Numbered from the stretch's first letter, positions 1 to 8,710 are shown. The stretch: DNA of 64,000 nt from WLMZ01 sp043753895 (GCA_043753895.1 JAYUWK010000045.1:1-64000), one strand, 5' to 3'. Made by a program: numbers and translations. The notes: a model not told the origin generated them from the sequence alone.

Positions 1-608
1 AGGCCGTTGATGATGGCCTGGGTGAGCACGCGGTGCACGCCTTCCCAGTTTGTTTCGGGTGGGCCGGCGCTCTTGAGTTCCAGACTGACGGGACCGTGCT
101 GGGCGGCCCAGATGACGGTGGCGGTGGCCATTGGATCGCCGCGCCGCAACTGACCCGCGTCCATGGCCTTGCGGACGCGGTCGGCCAGCATGCCGAGCGC
201 GCGAATGGCTGCGGCCTTTGCATCGGGTGACGGTTCGTAGCCGGGTACGTAGCGATCGAACATCAACTCGTAGTGGGTGGGGTGAGTCAACGCGAAGGTG
301 CGGTAGGCGCGCCCGCAGCGGCTGAGGTCAGCAAGCGGATCGGCGGTGGTGCGCACGCGGCTCATCGCATCGCCGAGTCCGGTGAAGCCCTCGACGTACA
401 GCGCATCGAGCACGCCGTCCTTGCCACCGAATCGTGAGTACACGTTCATGGTGCTGCCGCCGGCCGCTGCCGCGATTCGTCGAACCGTGAGCGCGCTCGG
501 GCCTTCTTCGGCCAGCAGGGTGCTGGCGGCATGAAGGATTGTCTCGGCCGAGGTATCGGCGGTGCGCGGGGCCACGGTGAAACCGTAGCGCGCAGTGGCC
601 GATGTCAC
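1..608 (-). CDS. TetR-family transcriptional repressor (3' end beyond window)
   Basis: Probable repressor of the divergent exporter. The reverse strand is open from a GTG at 608 to the left edge with no stop, so the C-terminus is missing. The N-terminal helix-turn-helix reads AETILHAASTLLAEEG, then LTVRRIAAAAGGSTMNVYSRF, then GGKDGVLDAL, the standard TetR layout. The ligand domain contains a VIWAAQHGPVSLEL stretch like the WHG-type TetR C-terminal domain. A GTG at 575 is an alternative start. The start lies next to a perfect palindrome shared with the MFS promoter, the usual arrangement for an autoregulated TetR-exporter pair. The effector is unknown. Confidence 0.88.
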   Translation of the reverse strand, partial: MTSATARYGFTVAPRTADTSAETILHAASTLLAEEGPSALTVRRIAAAAGGSTMNVYSRFGGKDGVLDALYVEGFTGLGDAMSRVRTTADPLADLSRCGRAYRTFALTHPTHYELMFDRYVPGYEPSPDAKAAAIRALGMLADRVRKAMDAGQLRRGDPMATATVIWAAQHGPVSLELKSAGPPETNWEGVHRVLTQAIING

Positions 609-628
609 GGGCCATGTGTTCGCTATTT

Positions 629-645
629 CTATAACGCCGTTATAG
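629..645. promoter_or_regulatory. TetR operator 1 (perfect palindrome)
   Basis: CTATAACG-C-CGTTATAG is a perfect 8+1+8 inverted repeat between the TetR start (608) and the MFS start (687). Position and symmetry fit a TetR dimer site. The assignment to this repressor is inferred. Confidence 0.75.
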
Positions 646-657
646 CGTCGTTCTCTA

Positions 658-668
658 TAACAGCGTTA
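658..668. promoter_or_regulatory. TetR operator 2 (imperfect copy)
   Basis: TAACAGCGTTA repeats the core of operator 1 (TAACGCCGTTA, 632-642) exactly 26 bp downstream. It overlaps TATAAC (656-661), which resembles a -10 box for the MFS gene, and sits just before the AAGGAGGA ribosome site at 673-680. Confidence 0.6.
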
Positions 669-686
669 CAACAAGGAGGAGCGGTC

Positions 687-2279
687 GTGGAAGAAGTGGT
701 CTCGCCAGAAGCCCAACGTCGTCGTTGGCTCATTCTCGGGGTGTTGTGTTTGTCGGTGTTCGTGATCGTGGTGGACAGCACCATCGTGAACGTGGCCCTG
801 CCCACCCTGGTGGAGCAGTTGGGCGCGACCACGAGTCAGTTGCAGTGGATCGTGGACGCGTACACCCTCGTGTTCGCCGGCCTCCTGCTGGCCGCCGGCA
901 GCCTGGGCGATCGCTTCGGTCGCAAGAGCTTCCTGATGGCGGGTATGGCTGTGTTCGGACTGTTCTCGGGTCTCGGTGCGTTCGCTACCTCGCCGGGGCA
1001 ACTCATCGCCGCACGCGGATTCATGGGCATTGGTGCTGCGCTGATCTTTCCTGCCACGCTGGCGATTCTCGTCAACGTGTTCCGTGAGCCATCCGAGCGC
1101 GCCAAGGCAATTGCGTTGTGGGCTGCGACGAGCGGACTCTCGGTGGCGCTCGGCCCAGTGTCGGGCGGCTACCTGCTCGAACACTTCTGGTGGGGTTCGG
1201 TGTTGATGGTGAACGTGCCGATCGTGATCGTTGCCATTGTGCTGATCGCATTCGTGGTACCGACATCGCGTGACACCACCATCGCCCGTTTCGATCCGCT
1301 GGGCATGGTGCTGTCGATCGCCGGTATCACCCTGCTCGTGTGGGCGGTAATCGAGGGGCCCGTGCACGGTTGGCTGTCGGCCACGAGTGTGCTCGCATTC
1401 GCGGGCGCCGCCGCTGCGCTGTTCGCGTTCATCCAGGTGGAACGACGCAGCAGCCACCCGATGCTCGACGTCGGGGTGTTCACCCACGCCCGCTTTACTG
1501 CTGGCAGCGTGTCGGTGACCGTGGCGTTCTTCGGTCTGTTCGGCTTCATCTTCATGGTCACCCAGTACTTCCAGTTCGTGCGTGGTTACGGCACCTTGTC
1601 GGCCGGCGTGCACACGGTTCCGTTTGCATTGTTCACCGGCATCGCCGCACCGTCGTCGGCGAAGCTCGTTGAGCGTTTCGGCACCAAGCGAATCGTCACG
1701 ATCGGTTTGATGATGATGTCGGTCGGGTTCTTCTGTTCGGGCCTGCTCGGTGTGGAATCGCCGTATGGCTACGTGGTCATCTGCATGTTCTTCATGGGTA
1801 CGGGCCTCGGCTTGGTGAATGCACCGGCCACCGAGGCGATCATGGGTTCGCTGCCTCCCGAAAAGGCCGGCGTTGGCTCGGCAGTGAACGACACCACGCG
1901 CGAGTTGGGCGGCACGTTGGGTGTTGCCATGGTGGGCAGCCTGTTCTCGTCGGTCTACGCGGCATCGCTGGTAAAGGAGGTGCGTGGCATTCCGTTGCCC
2001 GCCGAGGCGTTGGCTGCGGCAAAGGACAGCGTCGGCGCAGCCGTGCGGGTTGCCCAACGAGCGGGAGAAACAGCAGGCCCGCAGGCGAGTGCAGCGGTGA
2101 AGCAAGCCGTGGACAACGCCTTCATGGATGGCTTTCGTATCGGATCGTGGACAGCAGCCGGAGTGGTGTTGCTCGGATCGGTCATTGCGTGGCGATTCCT
2201 TCCTGCCCGCGCCGCAGCCACGCAACACGCGTATGTGCACGTACTCGGATCATCGGACGTCGAGTTGCAGACCGCGTGA
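687..2279 (+). CDS. MFS drug exporter, DHA2 (14-TM, EmrB/QacA-like)
   Basis: Probable proton-driven multidrug exporter in the inner membrane, 530 aa. The GTG start is chosen because AAGGAGGA lies 6 nt upstream; the frame is open further 5' but that part crosses the operators. Residues 29-39 carry the VDSTIVNVALP motif of DHA2 proteins and residues 71-80 the motif-A signature GSLGDRFGRK. About fourteen hydrophobic segments follow, with a less hydrophobic loop near residues 440-490. The divergent TetR gene and two operator palindromes indicate substrate-induced expression. The substrate cannot be deduced. Confidence 0.92.
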   Translation: MEEVVSPEAQRRRWLILGVLCLSVFVIVVDSTIVNVALPTLVEQLGATTSQLQWIVDAYTLVFAGLLLAAGSLGDRFGRKSFLMAGMAVFGLFSGLGAFATSPGQLIAARGFMGIGAALIFPATLAILVNVFREPSERAKAIALWAATSGLSVALGPVSGGYLLEHFWWGSVLMVNVPIVIVAIVLIAFVVPTSRDTTIARFDPLGMVLSIAGITLLVWAVIEGPVHGWLSATSVLAFAGAAAALFAFIQVERRSSHPMLDVGVFTHARFTAGSVSVTVAFFGLFGFIFMVTQYFQFVRGYGTLSAGVHTVPFALFTGIAAPSSAKLVERFGTKRIVTIGLMMMSVGFFCSGLLGVESPYGYVVICMFFMGTGLGLVNAPATEAIMGSLPPEKAGVGSAVNDTTRELGGTLGVAMVGSLFSSVYAASLVKEVRGIPLPAEALAAAKDSVGAAVRVAQRAGETAGPQASAAVKQAVDNAFMDGFRIGSWTAAGVVLLGSVIAWRFLPARAAATQHAYVHVLGSSDVELQTA

Positions 2280-2298
2280 CGTCGCTACCCGACATCCC

Positions 2299-2304
2299 TA
2301 ACCT
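2299..2304 (+). promoter_or_regulatory. -10 box of a leaderless promoter
   Basis: TAACCT ends 6 nt before the ATG at 2311, so transcription would begin at or next to the start codon. No Shine-Dalgarno is present. Confidence 0.5.
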
Positions 2305-2310
2305 GAACCG

Positions 2311-2757
2311 ATGAGCAACGAGGGCGATTACCAGCCAAGCCCATGGGAATGGGTGTCGACCCAAGTCGAGACCTACGAACGCACGGGCGGCGCAGAAGCC
2401 AACACCTTGATGGATACGGGCATGCCGATCATCATCGTCACCACCGTCGGGGCCAAGACCGGCGCCACACGCAAGACTCCTCTCATGCGGGTCGAGCACG
2501 ATGGCGAGTACGCCTTGGTCGCGTCGATGGGCGGCGCACCGAAGCACCCGGTGTGGTACTTCAACCTGTTGGCTCACCCCGACAGCGTGCGCATCCAAGA
2601 CGGTCCCGAGCCGTTCGATGTGAGCATTCGCGAAGTCGTGGGCGACGAGAAGGCAACGTGGTGGGAGCGCAGTGTTGCCGCCTACCCGCCCTATTCCGAA
2701 TACCAGGAGAAGACCGAGCGTCAGATCCCGGTGTTCATCGCCACCCGTCGTAGCTGA
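2311..2757 (+). CDS. DDN-like nitroreductase family (probable F420H2-dependent) oxidoreductase
   Basis: 148 aa. Resembles the actinobacterial deazaflavin-dependent nitroreductase (Ddn/Rv3547-like) split-barrel family, which uses reduced F420 to reduce quinones or nitro compounds. The core TVGAKTGATRKTPLMRV, then EYALVASMGGAPKHPVWYFNL, then HPDSVRIQDG are the conserved blocks. The C-terminal part (WWERSVAAYPPYSEYQEKT) matches the family. It starts directly after a -10 box and ends 3 bp from the convergent OYE-type gene. Its physiological substrate is unknown. Confidence 0.88.
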   Translation: MSNEGDYQPSPWEWVSTQVETYERTGGAEANTLMDTGMPIIIVTTVGAKTGATRKTPLMRVEHDGEYALVASMGGAPKHPVWYFNLLAHPDSVRIQDGPEPFDVSIREVVGDEKATWWERSVAAYPPYSEYQEKTERQIPVFIATRRS

Positions 2758-2760
2758 GAT

Positions 2761-4737
2761 TCAGACCGCTGCGCCCGCACGTTCGCCGTCGACCACAGCG
2801 GCGTGCGCGCGCCGCGGTGCCAGGCAATCGCCAACGCGTTGCACGCTCACGCCTGCAGCCTTGAGATCGTTGTACAGCCACTCCACCGGGTTTGCCGGCA
2901 CGGCCAACACCACCCAATCGGGAGTGCGGGTCACGTTGGTGCCCGTGGGGTGATGCAACAAGTTGAGCGTGTTGCCCTCGAGACCCATCGGCACGAGATC
3001 GGTGGTCTGGGTGATGCCCTTCGCGCTCGCGCGGATCCACCAGTTCTCCATGTCGAGGGTGATGCCTAGGTCCTGGCCCACCACCATGCCGTTGGTGATG
3101 ATCTCCACGGTGCAGCCGCGATCGGCCAGTAACTCGCCGACCGACGTGGCGTGGTGGAAGCCGATCTCGTCGATGACGACAACGTCGCCGAACGGTTCGG
3201 CGGTGCCCTCGAGCACGTCGCGTACGTCGCACACATTCGCCGCGTCGCCCGGTACCCACCAGGGTCGGTTGGCTTCGGCGCCCATCGCCACGATCACGTG
3301 ATCGGGCTTCTTCTCATTGATGAAGCCGGGCCACACGCCAACGCCGTATTCGACGTTTACCCCGAGACGACGGCATTCGGTGAGTTGGTTGCGGATCATG
3401 TCGCCGAACTCGGCGCGGTTGGGCACGCTGGCAGCGAGACGCACCTGTCCGCCCGCCTGCGCCTCCTTCTCGTACACGGTGACGGTGTGCCCGGCGCGTG
3501 CGGCTGAGATGGCCGACTGCAGCCCGGCAGGTCCGGCGCCGACGACCATCACTCGCTTTGGTTTGCGCACCAGTTGCGCGGGCGCTGCCGTGGTTGACGC
3601 TGCGATCTCGCGGCGGATGTATTCGGCCTCGCGTCCGGTGCGCGGGTTTTCGATGCAACCGAGCCAACGGTTCAGACCCATGCGGCCGACGCACTCTTGA
3701 TTGCAGCTCAGGCACAGGCGGGTCTCGTCGGTGGCGCCGGCTCGAGCCTTGGCGGCGAAGTCGGCATCGGCGATCTGGCCGCGCACGATGCCGACGAGAT
3801 CGCAATGCCCCTCGGCCAACGCGCGCTCTGCCTGCAGCGGGTCCTTAAACCGACCGACACCCACGACCGGAAGGTCCACGGCCTTGCGGATCGCGCTGGG
3901 GATGAACATCGCATAGCCGGGTGGGATGTGCATGCTCGCTTCGATCATGAACAGGCTCGCCGTGGCCACGCCGATGGATGTGTTGATGTAGTCCACCTGT
4001 CCGGTGGCTTCCACGATCTGGGCGATCTGCACGGCGTCGTCGATGGTGGTGCCGCCCTCGATCAACTCGTCGCCGCAGATGCGAACACCGAGCGCGAGTC
4101 GATTGCCGATGACACGACGTACGGCGTGCACGATGTCGACGAGCAGCCGGGCGCGGTTGGGCAGCGAGCCGCCATAGTCGTCGGTGCGCTTATTCGTGGC
4201 CGGGCTGAGAAAGCCGCGCACGATCGATGAGTGGCTGCACTGCAGTTCGATGCCATCGAAGCCGCCTTCTGCACAGTGCTCGGCAACCAGTGAGTAGCCG
4301 GCAACGATCTCGTCGATCTCGGCATGGGTGATGGCCTTGGGCACCTCGCGAAAGAGCGGGTCGGCCACGGCTGATGGTGCCCAGACCGGCAGCCGGCTGA
4401 ACATGCTGTTGGCCTGGCCGCCGTTGTGATTGATCTGGGCGAAGATCGGGGTGCGGTGGCGGTGCACGGCATCGGTGATGAGCCGGTAGCCGGGGATGAC
4501 ATCGCGATGAAAGCCGTGGATCAGTTTCTCGTACGGCCAGTCGGTGGGATGGGTGGAGTGTTCCTCGGTGATGATCAGCCCGGTGCCGCCCGCCGCTCGA
4601 GCCGCGTAGTAGGCGGCGTGCTGCTCGGTGGGCTTGCCATCACGCGCGTAGTTGGTGAGGTGCGCGCTGAACACGATGCGGTTCAGCGTGCTGACCGGTC
4701 CGAGTTGCAAGGGGGTCCACAGGTAGCGATACGCCAT
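2761..4737 (-). CDS. OYE/FadH-type flavin oxidoreductase (2,4-dienoyl-CoA reductase-like)
   Basis: 658 aa, the usual three-domain architecture. An N-terminal FMN TIM barrel (about residues 1-340, with FLSPATNKRTDDYGGSLPNR) is followed by a 4Fe-4S cluster loop CLSCNQEC-x11-C and then FAD/NAD-binding domains (VMVVGAGPAGLQSAISAARAG). The family reduces activated C=C bonds such as dienoyl-CoA using NAD(P)H; it also resembles the FadH/OYE oxidoreductases associated with mycofactocin loci. The ATG at 4737 is preferred over an upstream TTG at 4770 because TAGCGT (reverse strand) lies 8 nt before it. The exact substrate is not predictable. Confidence 0.85.
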   Translation of the reverse strand: MAYRYLWTPLQLGPVSTLNRIVFSAHLTNYARDGKPTEQHAAYYAARAAGGTGLIITEEHSTHPTDWPYEKLIHGFHRDVIPGYRLITDAVHRHRTPIFAQINHNGGQANSMFSRLPVWAPSAVADPLFREVPKAITHAEIDEIVAGYSLVAEHCAEGGFDGIELQCSHSSIVRGFLSPATNKRTDDYGGSLPNRARLLVDIVHAVRRVIGNRLALGVRICGDELIEGGTTIDDAVQIAQIVEATGQVDYINTSIGVATASLFMIEASMHIPPGYAMFIPSAIRKAVDLPVVGVGRFKDPLQAERALAEGHCDLVGIVRGQIADADFAAKARAGATDETRLCLSCNQECVGRMGLNRWLGCIENPRTGREAEYIRREIAASTTAAPAQLVRKPKRVMVVGAGPAGLQSAISAARAGHTVTVYEKEAQAGGQVRLAASVPNRAEFGDMIRNQLTECRRLGVNVEYGVGVWPGFINEKKPDHVIVAMGAEANRPWWVPGDAANVCDVRDVLEGTAEPFGDVVVIDEIGFHHATSVGELLADRGCTVEIITNGMVVGQDLGITLDMENWWIRASAKGITQTTDLVPMGLEGNTLNLLHHPTGTNVTRTPDWVVLAVPANPVEWLYNDLKAAGVSVQRVGDCLAPRRAHAAVVDGERAGAAV

Positions 4738-4745
4738 CGCCCGAC

Positions 4746-4751
4746 ACGCTA
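4746..4751 (-). promoter_or_regulatory. -10 box of a leaderless promoter
   Basis: On the reverse strand TAGCGT ends 8 nt before the ATG at 4737. The upstream TTG alternative would place the start above this box. Confidence 0.45.
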
Positions 4752-4811
4752 GCGGTGAGGCGTTCGCCAAGCCCTGCCCTGCCCCGTGGAACCCTGCCGT
4801 CCCGTCAACAG

Positions 4812-4866
4812 CCGCTTGGGCGCGCTGCGCGCCAGACGTGTGGTCTTAGCCGCGCCCGACAAGCGG
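4812..4866. repeat. Intergenic hairpin with a degenerate copy of the GGGCGCG palindrome
   Basis: The outer arms CCGCTT (4812-4817) and AAGCGG (4861-4866) enclose GGGCGCG-CTG-CGCGCCA, a 6-nt loop, then TGGTCTT-AGC-CGCGCCC (4818-4857). The 7-3-7 spacing matches the two copies near 34.45 kb, with one arm decayed (TGGTCTT instead of TGGCGCG). It lies just downstream of the SCO6745 gene and could act as its terminator. Confidence 0.6.
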
Positions 4867-4872
4867 GGTTTG

Positions 4873-5739
4873 TCAGCCTTCGTCGGACAGGCGGCGTGGG
4901 TCGAAGGTCAGCAGGCCGGCCGCCACGATCAGTTCGGTGAGGTGCTTGCCGGTGCCGCGCAATGTGAGTGCAGCGTCGTCGCCGAGGTCGAGATACGGAG
5001 CGAGCGCGCTCTGATCGGTGCGGTCCTCGATCCATTGTCGCTGGGCGCGACCGGCATCGGTGAAGCTGCCATCGGGGTTGACGATGCCTTTCAACACGAG
5101 ACCCTCGATGCCGGCGTTCCACTCGTCGTCGCTCCACGAGCGCGTTGCCTTCAGCGCTGCGGCCGGCACATCGCCCGATGCGGCGTGGGTGATGAGTGCC
5201 TCGAGCCCGGTGAGACCTTCGAGCATGAGCGCGGCGATGTGGCCATCACCGCGGAACTCGCGCAGCAGCGTCTGCGAGTGCCACAACTCGAGATGCGGTT
5301 CGCTGGGCCACGGCAGCGACGCGTGCGCGGCGAACAACGGGCGTCCCTCCGGATGCTCGCACGCAACGAGTGCGGCACGCCGAGTGAGCCCAGCGGCCTC
5401 GGCAAGCTCGACCGAGTTCAGCACGTCTGACCCGAACGCGCGGGTGAGCGATGTATTCACCGCATTGAGCCGCGCGCTCAGCATTGCCTCCGGTGTCGTG
5501 ACGCTCCATGCGTCGTGCATGCTCGCGCGCACGAGACCGGGATGGAAGTTGTAGAAGGTGGCGATCACGACCTCCACAGGCACCGGACCCATCGCCGCGA
5601 CGCGTGAAGCGAAGTAGCCCATGCGGTTCTTCGTGACGCCGACAGCGGCGTAGGCGGGGGTGGTGTCGGGGGTGAAGTAGATCATCCCGTGCACAGCTTC
5701 CATGCTGCGCCAGGTCTTGCGTGCGGTGAGGGCGTCCAT
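4873..5739 (-). CDS. SCO6745 family protein
   Basis: 288 aa soluble protein of the actinobacterial SCO6745 family, whose role is not established. The blocks MGYFASRVAAMGPVPVEVV, ATFYNFHPGLV and LPWPSEPHLELWHSQTLLRE, then FRGDGHIAAL, are characteristic. The C-terminal part has the look of a winged helix (WSDDEWNAGIEGLVLKGIV). It is transcribed away from the SDR gene, with only 39 bp between start codons, so the two promoters are close together. TACGGT lies 7 nt before the ATG on the reverse strand, supporting this start. Confidence 0.87.
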   Translation of the reverse strand: MDALTARKTWRSMEAVHGMIYFTPDTTPAYAAVGVTKNRMGYFASRVAAMGPVPVEVVIATFYNFHPGLVRASMHDAWSVTTPEAMLSARLNAVNTSLTRAFGSDVLNSVELAEAAGLTRRAALVACEHPEGRPLFAAHASLPWPSEPHLELWHSQTLLREFRGDGHIAALMLEGLTGLEALITHAASGDVPAAALKATRSWSDDEWNAGIEGLVLKGIVNPDGSFTDAGRAQRQWIEDRTDQSALAPYLDLGDDAALTLRGTGKHLTELIVAAGLLTFDPRRLSDEG

Positions 5740-5746
5740 CTGGCGA

Positions 5747-5771
5747 ACCGTAGGCCATCGACGCCTAGGGT
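5747..5771. promoter_or_regulatory. Divergent leaderless -10 boxes (SCO6745 gene / SDR gene)
   Basis: On the reverse strand TACGGT (5752-5747) ends 7 nt before the ATG at 5739. On the forward strand TAGGGT (5766-5771) ends 7 nt before the ATG at 5779. Both genes therefore appear leaderless and share a very short control region. Confidence 0.55.
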
Positions 5772-5778
5772 GACGATC

Positions 5779-6606
5779 ATGGAGAATCTCGCCGGCAAGG
5801 TTGCAGTGGTCACGGGTGCGGGCAGCGGCATCGGCAAGGCAATGGCCGAGCGGTTCGTCGCCGAGGGCATGAAGGTGGTGCTCGCCGATCTCGACGAGAT
5901 TCGCCTGCGTTCCGTGGAGTCACAACTCACCGAGGCCGGTGGCGATGTGTGGCCGGTGGCCTGCGACACCGCGCTCGAGGAATCGGTGCAGTCGCTCGCC
6001 CAGCGCACCCTCGAGCGCTACGGCACGGCCCATGTGCTGTGCAACAACGCCGGCGTGGTTGGCACGGGCGATCCGTGGACGGGTCCGATGAGCGTGTGGG
6101 AATGGGTTGTCGGCATCAACCTCTACGGCGTCATCCACGGCATCCGGGCCTTCCTGCCGATCATGCAGGAACAGGGCGAAGGGCACATCGTGAATACGGC
6201 ATCGATGGCCGGGTTGGTTGCCATGCCCGGCGCGGCGCCCTACAACGTGACCAAGACCGGCGTGGTCGCCCTCAGCGAGGGGCTGTTCATCGAACTGAAG
6301 GGCAGCGGTTCACCTGTTGGCGTGTCGGTGCTGTGCCCCGGCTTCGTACGCACCGAGTTGATGACGCAGATGACCTGGGCCGATCGTCTCGGTGACAAAC
6401 CAGCGACCACATCGAATCCAACTGGACAGTTCATGGACCAGATGCTGCGCGAGGGTGTTGAGCACGGCATCTCGCCGGCCGAGGTGGCCGATCAGGTGGT
6501 GGCCGCAATCCGCGCCGAGCAGTTCTGGATCCTCACCCACGACGACTTCGGCCAGGCGCCGGTGGAACGCATGCAACGCGCCGTTGCGCAACAGAATCCC
6601 GCGTGA
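5779..6606 (+). CDS. SDR-family oxidoreductase
   Basis: 275 aa classical short-chain dehydrogenase/reductase. The cofactor motif TGAGSGIG (residues 12-19), CNNAG, catalytic S142, and Y155-x3-K159 (YNVTK) are all present, so it should be active. D/E-type residues after strand 2 (VLADLDE) suggest a preference for NAD(H), but this is a guess. The start is the ATG directly behind TAGGGT; longer frames lack support. It is followed within 15 bp by the PPOX-fold gene, so the two probably form one transcript. The substrate is unknown. Confidence 0.9.
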   Translation: MENLAGKVAVVTGAGSGIGKAMAERFVAEGMKVVLADLDEIRLRSVESQLTEAGGDVWPVACDTALEESVQSLAQRTLERYGTAHVLCNNAGVVGTGDPWTGPMSVWEWVVGINLYGVIHGIRAFLPIMQEQGEGHIVNTASMAGLVAMPGAAPYNVTKTGVVALSEGLFIELKGSGSPVGVSVLCPGFVRTELMTQMTWADRLGDKPATTSNPTGQFMDQMLREGVEHGISPAEVADQVVAAIRAEQFWILTHDDFGQAPVERMQRAVAQQNPA

Positions 6607-6618
6607 CAGCCTGTGTCC

Positions 6619-7044
6619 ATGGCTGACATGGACATGACTGTTGACGAGCGTGAGGCCTTCCTGGCCGAAGTTCACGTAGGTGTGCTCGCAATCGCTCGCG
6701 ATGGCAAGGGGCCGCTGGCCCTGCCGATCTGGTATCAGTACGACGATGGCGATGTGATCATCGGGATGGACGGCAATTCGGTGAAGGCCAAGCTGCTGCG
6801 CGCCGCCGGCCGTGCAACGATGACCGTGCAGACCGAAGCGCCGCCCTACAAGTACGTGATGGTCGAGGGGCCTGTCGTCATCGAGAACACCCAGCGCGAC
6901 AACCTCGCGATGGCCACGCGCTATCTCGGCCCCGAGTTCGGCGCTTGGTACGCGGACAACAACCCCACCACCGATGAGTCGGTCATCGCGCGGCTCTCGC
7001 CAGAGCGCTGGATCACCTGCGATTTCGGCAAGGGCATGAGGTGA
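6619..7044 (+). CDS. Pyridoxamine 5'-phosphate oxidase (PPOX/FDOR-B) family protein
   Basis: 141 aa split-barrel flavoprotein. FLAEVHVGVLAIARDGKGPLALPIWYQY is the typical N-terminal strand pair and KAKLLRAAGRATMTVQTE the flavin-site strand. Such small actinobacterial proteins use FMN or F420 as oxidoreductases. A GTG 6 nt upstream (6613) is an alternative start. The stop codon overlaps the next gene's GTG by 4 bp (GTGA), so it is translationally coupled to the DUF3445 gene. Confidence 0.85.
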   Translation: MADMDMTVDEREAFLAEVHVGVLAIARDGKGPLALPIWYQYDDGDVIIGMDGNSVKAKLLRAAGRATMTVQTEAPPYKYVMVEGPVVIENTQRDNLAMATRYLGPEFGAWYADNNPTTDESVIARLSPERWITCDFGKGMR

Positions 7045-7922
7045 TCTCATGGCTCGATGAGCTGCGACTCGAGCCCGGCCCACCCTTTCTGGTGATGGGT
7101 ACCCACGCGCTGCGGCTCGACCAATGGCTTGTCATCGACGACGATCGCCAAAGCGATCTGTCCCGCAAAGACGAACTGTTGGCGGCCGATCTCGCCGCGG
7201 TCTTCGCCGCACAGGAGTCTGCTCATGAAGCGTGTGCTGAGCTGCTCGCCATCGTGCGCGAGTGGTTGGTGGACCATGGCATCGAGCCCCCCGCCGCGAC
7301 TGCAGACGAGCATCCGTTGATCAGTGCTGCGCGACTTGTGCAGGAGGATCTCGCGGTTCTCCAGAACATCGACGGTGCCTGGGTATTGACCGCGGGCGCG
7401 ATCTGCTTTCCGACGCACTGGTCGATCGCCGACAAGATCGGCCTGCCGCTCGAGGGCGTGCATGCGCCCGTCGCGCACTACGAGAACGACCTGCGCGAGA
7501 AGGTCGACAGATTCCACGACCGACTCGCGGTGGATCGCCCGGTGTGGCGGCGCAACTGGATCATCGCGCCCACCGACGAACTGCATTTGCCCGCGTACGG
7601 CGGCTCGATGCACGGGCCAACCGAGATCCAGCCCGATGGATCACCGATGTGGCTTCGCAGCGAACGTCAGACCCTTCGTCGCTTGCCGCGCACCGACGCG
7701 ATCGTGTTCACCATCCGGATCCAGCGGACGCCGCTCGGCGTGTTGCGCGAGCGCCCCGATCTGGCCGCGAAGATGCTCACCGCGACACGTTCGTGGGACG
7801 CGCGTAAACGGATGTACGCATCCACCGGCGGCGCGCTGGACCAACTCAACGATTGGCTCGAGCGTGTTGCCGCCAGCGTTGCCGTGACCGACGCCGACAG
7901 CGACACCACTACCCAAGTGTAG
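7041..7922 (+). CDS. DUF3445 / heme-dependent oxidative N-demethylase family protein
   Basis: 293 aa. The motif ICFPTHWSIADKIGLPLEGV followed by HAPVAHYE, and the later RNWIIAPTDELHLPAY and LRRLPRTDAIVFTIRI, are the conserved blocks of DUF3445 (HDOD). Characterised relatives are heme enzymes that oxidatively demethylate amines such as dimethylamine. It begins with GTG overlapping the stop of the PPOX gene. Its last 14 bp overlap the end of the convergent yaaA-like gene. Whether it acts on amines here is inferred from family only. Confidence 0.85.
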   Translation: MISWLDELRLEPGPPFLVMGTHALRLDQWLVIDDDRQSDLSRKDELLAADLAAVFAAQESAHEACAELLAIVREWLVDHGIEPPAATADEHPLISAARLVQEDLAVLQNIDGAWVLTAGAICFPTHWSIADKIGLPLEGVHAPVAHYENDLREKVDRFHDRLAVDRPVWRRNWIIAPTDELHLPAYGGSMHGPTEIQPDGSPMWLRSERQTLRRLPRTDAIVFTIRIQRTPLGVLRERPDLAAKMLTATRSWDARKRMYASTGGALDQLNDWLERVAASVAVTDADSDTTTQV

Positions 7923-8643
7923 TGATGTCGAGATCGAAGCGGGCGTGGCGCCAGGTGTGTAGAGCCACGATCGGGTCCCCACCGCTGAGGAGCAGGTGTC
8001 GGGCGAGCTCACCCTTGGCGGCCTTGGCATCGTGACCCGCGACTTTGCCGTACCGTTCGACGAATACAACCCGAACACCGTCGCGATATCGGTCTGGTTC
8101 CGCAGTCCACGCGGCGCGGTGCTCGTTGGGCAGCAGGTCGATGACCACTCGACGCGCCAGTGCGTCGTTGAGGACGTCTGACAACGCGGGCCGCCACCAC
8201 GTGCCCAACAGACCGAACGGGGCCAGACGAGCTCCCATCTTCAGCCGGTATTCCGGCGTCGGGTCGCCCACAGCGACCACACCCAACAAGCCCGAGAGCA
8301 CGAAGATGCTCGTGCCCGCACGCCTGCGCAGCGGTGCGGGGAGCGATGCGAGATCGAGGTGATCCCACACAACGCCTGTGTATCGGCGAGCGGCTGGCAG
8401 TGTTCGCGAGTCGAGCAACGTGGCGTTGGCCTGTTGCGCGTCGGCGAGGTGCTTGCCGCCGACCCCCAGCAGCTTCTCGTCGCCACCTGCTGCGGCTGCG
8501 AGAGCGAGCGCAAGCGCGAGTCGGCGTTCACCCAAGGCTTCTCCGAACACGCCCGAGTCGGGTTGCCAGACCGAGTTACGAGTTCCCGCGGTGGCCTTGC
8601 CCTCTGATGGCGGCAGCAAAATCGCGAGGGGTGGCTTGGCCAT
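7909..8643 (-). CDS. yaaA: YaaA/UPF0246 family peroxide-stress protein
   Basis: 244 aa. The start MAKPPLAILLPPSEGK is the family hallmark (ILLPPSEGK), and GVVWDHLDLASLP, SGLLGVVAVGDPTPEYRLKM, and VVFVERYGKVAGHDAKAAKG follow in the expected order. Escherichia coli YaaA limits intracellular iron under hydrogen peroxide stress and binds DNA; that role is transferred by homology. The frame continues upstream, but the ATG at 8643 gives the canonical N-terminus. It is divergent from the P450 gene with 67 bp between them. Confidence 0.88.
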   Translation of the reverse strand: MAKPPLAILLPPSEGKATAGTRNSVWQPDSGVFGEALGERRLALALALAAAAGGDEKLLGVGGKHLADAQQANATLLDSRTLPAARRYTGVVWDHLDLASLPAPLRRRAGTSIFVLSGLLGVVAVGDPTPEYRLKMGARLAPFGLLGTWWRPALSDVLNDALARRVVIDLLPNEHRAAWTAEPDRYRDGVRVVFVERYGKVAGHDAKAAKGELARHLLLSGGDPIVALHTWRHARFDLDITTLG

Positions 8644-8710
8644 TGCATGATTCAACCGCGTACAGTCAATACATGCGCACTCCGGCTCACGTCGACTGTT
8701 TCGAGAATTC

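Noticed and set aside
666..2240. Long open frame on the reverse strand opposite the MFS gene
   Set aside because: Its protein is Arg/His-rich without domains, while the forward strand encodes a recognisable DHA2 transporter. It is an effect of high-GC third positions, as are similar frames at 10532-12247 and 40736-42856.
4738..4770. Upstream TTG start for the OYE/FadH-like gene
   Set aside because: The extra 11 residues are not family-like and the frame crosses the presumed -10 box; ATG 4737 gives the standard N-terminus.
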